Origin: JAQBYK01 sp964499425
GTDB taxonomy: Bacteria > Patescibacteriota > Gracilibacteria > UBA1369 > LOWO2-01-FULL-3
Direction of reading: 5' to 3'
Assembly (NCBI GenBank): GCA_964499425.1
Contig: CAZCLD010000059.1
Coordinates: 1-7,286, forward strand
Length of the DNA stretch: 7,286 bases
Shown in pieces: positions 5,744 through 7,286 of the stretch; positions within the stretch are counted from its first letter, which is position 1; the number at the start of each line of letters is the position of its first letter. The notes under the pieces are model-generated. The model worked only from the letters and a program-made list of their open reading frames with translations. It made no database searches and was not told where the DNA came from. The position numbers were made by a program, and so were the translations under genes.

Positions 5744-7286
5744 AATCATTCGATAAACTCAAAACAAAACTCGCTGAGTTGTTCCAGCTGGATCAGGCCG
5801 ACCTGGACTTCGGCATCTATCGTATCATGAACGCACGGCGGGACGAAATAAACAGGTTCCTGGAGAGAGATTTGCTGCCTCAGGTTCGCGAGGCGTTTGG
5901 TGAATATAAATCGAGCGATAAAGCTGAGCTTCAGAAAGAGCTCGACAAGATCGCGGAAGGCATAAGAGCAGGCGGGATGGACCCGGAGAAATCTCCCAAG
6001 GTTCAAGAGTTACGGGCGCGACTTACCGAAGAGGCGGTGGACATCACAGCCTTGGAAAATGAGGTGTTCGATCATCTGTATAGCTTTTTCAGTCGCTATT
6101 ACGATGAAGGCGACTTCATCTCCCTTAGACGCTATAAGGAGGGTGTTTACGCCATCCCTTACGAGGGTGAGGAGGTCAAACTCCACTGGGCCAACCATGA
6201 TCAATATTATATCAAAACCACAGAATATTTCCGCGATTACGTCTTCAAGTCCACGAGCGGTCACCGAGTTCATTTCAAGATAATTGAGGCCGATACTGAG
6301 AAGGATAATGTCAAGGCCGGCAACGGCAAGGAACGAAGGTTTATACTCCATGGGGAGAAACCCGTTTCTCAGAAGGAGGATGAGCTAATTATCCGATTTG
6401 AGTATAGACCCGATGCGAACAAGCGTAAACAGGATGCCATCAACGATGAGACGGTTAGGCGCGTTTTTAAGCATTTTGGTACCGATTCCCTTGCGGTCTG
6501 GCAGCATCGCCTCTCTGCCAAATGGAACCGCTCAGACGGCACGGAAACAGATAAGACTATACTGGATAAGCACCTTTTTGATTACACACGAAGAAACACA
6601 TTCGACTATTTCATCCATAAGAATTTAGATGGCTTCTTGCGGCGTGAACTTGACTTCTACGTCAAGAACGAAGTCATGCGGTTGGACGACATCGAGGAGG
6701 AGTCTGAACCGCGCGTGGAGCAGTACCTTTCTAAGATCAAGGTCATCCGACAAATCGCCCACAAGATTATCGACTTCCTGGCGCAGATAGAGAACTTCCA
6801 GAAAAAGCTCTGGCTCAAGAAAAAGTTCGTGGTCGAGACGAATTACTGTGTGACACTCGACCGCGTTCCGGAAGAGCTGTATCCCGAAATCGCCGCCAAT
6901 GAAGCGCAACGTGAAGAATGGGTGCGCTTGTTTTCGATAGACAAAATTACAACAGATGTGTTTGGGGGCGTCGATTATTCGAAGCCCTTGGCTGTTGAGT
7001 TCCTAAAATCCAGCCCATATCTCGTGGTTGATACGGCACATTTCGAGGGCGACTTCAAAGATAAGTTGCTGTCAGGATTCGATGACATAGAGAAGCAATG
7101 CGATGGCTTGCTTCTCAGAAGCGAGAATTTCCAGGCACTAAACCTGATGTCATGCAGGTACAGAGAGCAAATTCAGTGCATTTATATCGACCCGCCATAC
7201 AACACTGGTGATTCAGAGATTCTTTACAAGAACGAATACATGCTTGCATGCGTATCACGTTCATCGGACCGAACGTTATCGGGAAG
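5740..7286 (+). CDS. Type III-like (Mod) adenine-N6 DNA methyltransferase, 3' truncated by window
   Basis: The frame stays open from ATG 5740 to the window edge (515 codons plus two bases). The N-terminus carries LFQLDQADLDFGIYRIM (14-30), a pattern I associate with large Type III-like site-specific methyltransferases. A charged, probably helical stretch (about 55-110) and a long domain with no recognised motif follow. Near residues 457-467 is LLLRSENFQAL, resembling the conserved block just before the catalytic site. Then comes IYIDPPYNTG (481-490) with the DPPY catalytic motif IV of N6-adenine methyltransferases. Beta-class enzymes place the AdoMet-binding FxGxG motif after DPPY, so its absence here is expected, and the rest of the gene should lie beyond the edge. 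The product should methylate adenine in a specific site to protect host DNA. It is coupled to the DUF262-HNH gene by a 4-base overlap. The final ~45 bases fit the family poorly in this frame and may contain sequence errors. Confidence 0.88.
   Translation, partial: MKSFDKLKTKLAELFQLDQADLDFGIYRIMNARRDEINRFLERDLLPQVREAFGEYKSSDKAELQKELDKIAEGIRAGGMDPEKSPKVQELRARLTEEAVDITALENEVFDHLYSFFSRYYDEGDFISLRRYKEGVYAIPYEGEEVKLHWANHDQYYIKTTEYFRDYVFKSTSGHRVHFKIIEADTEKDNVKAGNGKERRFILHGEKPVSQKEDELIIRFEYRPDANKRKQDAINDETVRRVFKHFGTDSLAVWQHRLSAKWNRSDGTETDKTILDKHLFDYTRRNTFDYFIHKNLDGFLRRELDFYVKNEVMRLDDIEEESEPRVEQYLSKIKVIRQIAHKIIDFLAQIENFQKKLWLKKKFVVETNYCVTLDRVPEELYPEIAANEAQREEWVRLFSIDKITTDVFGGVDYSKPLAVEFLKSSPYLVVDTAHFEGDFKDKLLSGFDDIEKQCDGLLLRSENFQALNLMSCRYREQIQCIYIDPPYNTGDSEILYKNEYMLACVSRSSDRTLSG
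7240..7286 (+). other. suspected frame disruption at the window end
   Basis: After the well-fitting LYKNEY (ending at 7239), the main frame reads MLACVSRSS, which does not match the HSSW-like segment I expect in Type III Mod proteins. A shifted frame at 7254-7265 gives ITFI, which suits the position after that Trp. From 7267 the main frame fits again with DRTLSG. This looks like one shift out and a second shift back within about 25 bases. Clustered errors near a contig or read end are the simplest explanation. The family pattern is from memory. Confidence 0.4.

Noticed and set aside
1006..6909. Antisense and alternative-frame open frames of 60-156 codons inside the three genes
   Set aside because: They overlap strongly supported coding regions, have no recognisable domains, and follow from the codon structure of the opposite strand.
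1002..7286. A standard DISARM class 1 locus
   Set aside because: An SNF2 helicase and an adenine methyltransferase fit loosely, but no DrmA, DrmB or DrmC is visible, the methyltransferase looks Type III Mod-like, and a DUF262-HNH gene is not part of that system as I know it. Downstream sequence could change this.

Overview
The window holds the front part of a defence-type, restriction-modification-like operon on the + strand, preceded by about 940 bases with no convincing gene. The organism cannot be named from the sequence. Shine-Dalgarno-like sites before each gene, one GTG start, a sigma-70-type promoter match and middling G+C suggest a mesophilic bacterium. An archaeon is not strictly excluded, because such cassettes move between domains.

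Layout: bases 1-64 may be the tail of an upstream + strand gene. Bases 65-1001 are AT-rich (very AT-rich over the first ~300). They contain an imperfect long hairpin (361-424), a good promoter match (570-597) that leads into a five-codon minigene, and no recognisable gene. Next come three tightly packed + strand genes: a 959-residue SNF2-family helicase-like ATPase (1002-3881), a 616-residue DUF262 + HNH protein of the GmrSD type (3893-5743), and the first 515 codons of a Type III-like (Mod) adenine-N6 DNA methyltransferase (5740 to the window edge). The gaps are 11 bases and then a 4-base ATGA overlap, so the genes are probably co-transcribed and translationally coupled.

How they may work together (inference): the methyltransferase would mark host DNA, the SNF2 motor would move on or remodel DNA, and the DUF262-HNH protein would be an NTP-gated nuclease, possibly one that responds to modified DNA. 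A Type III-like restriction (Res) subunit would be expected downstream but lies outside the window. The DUF262 gene has lower G+C in sampled lines than the genes on either side, which suggests it is an exchangeable cargo module. The last ~45 bases of the methyltransferase look frame-scrambled against the family pattern, most likely sequence error near a contig end.
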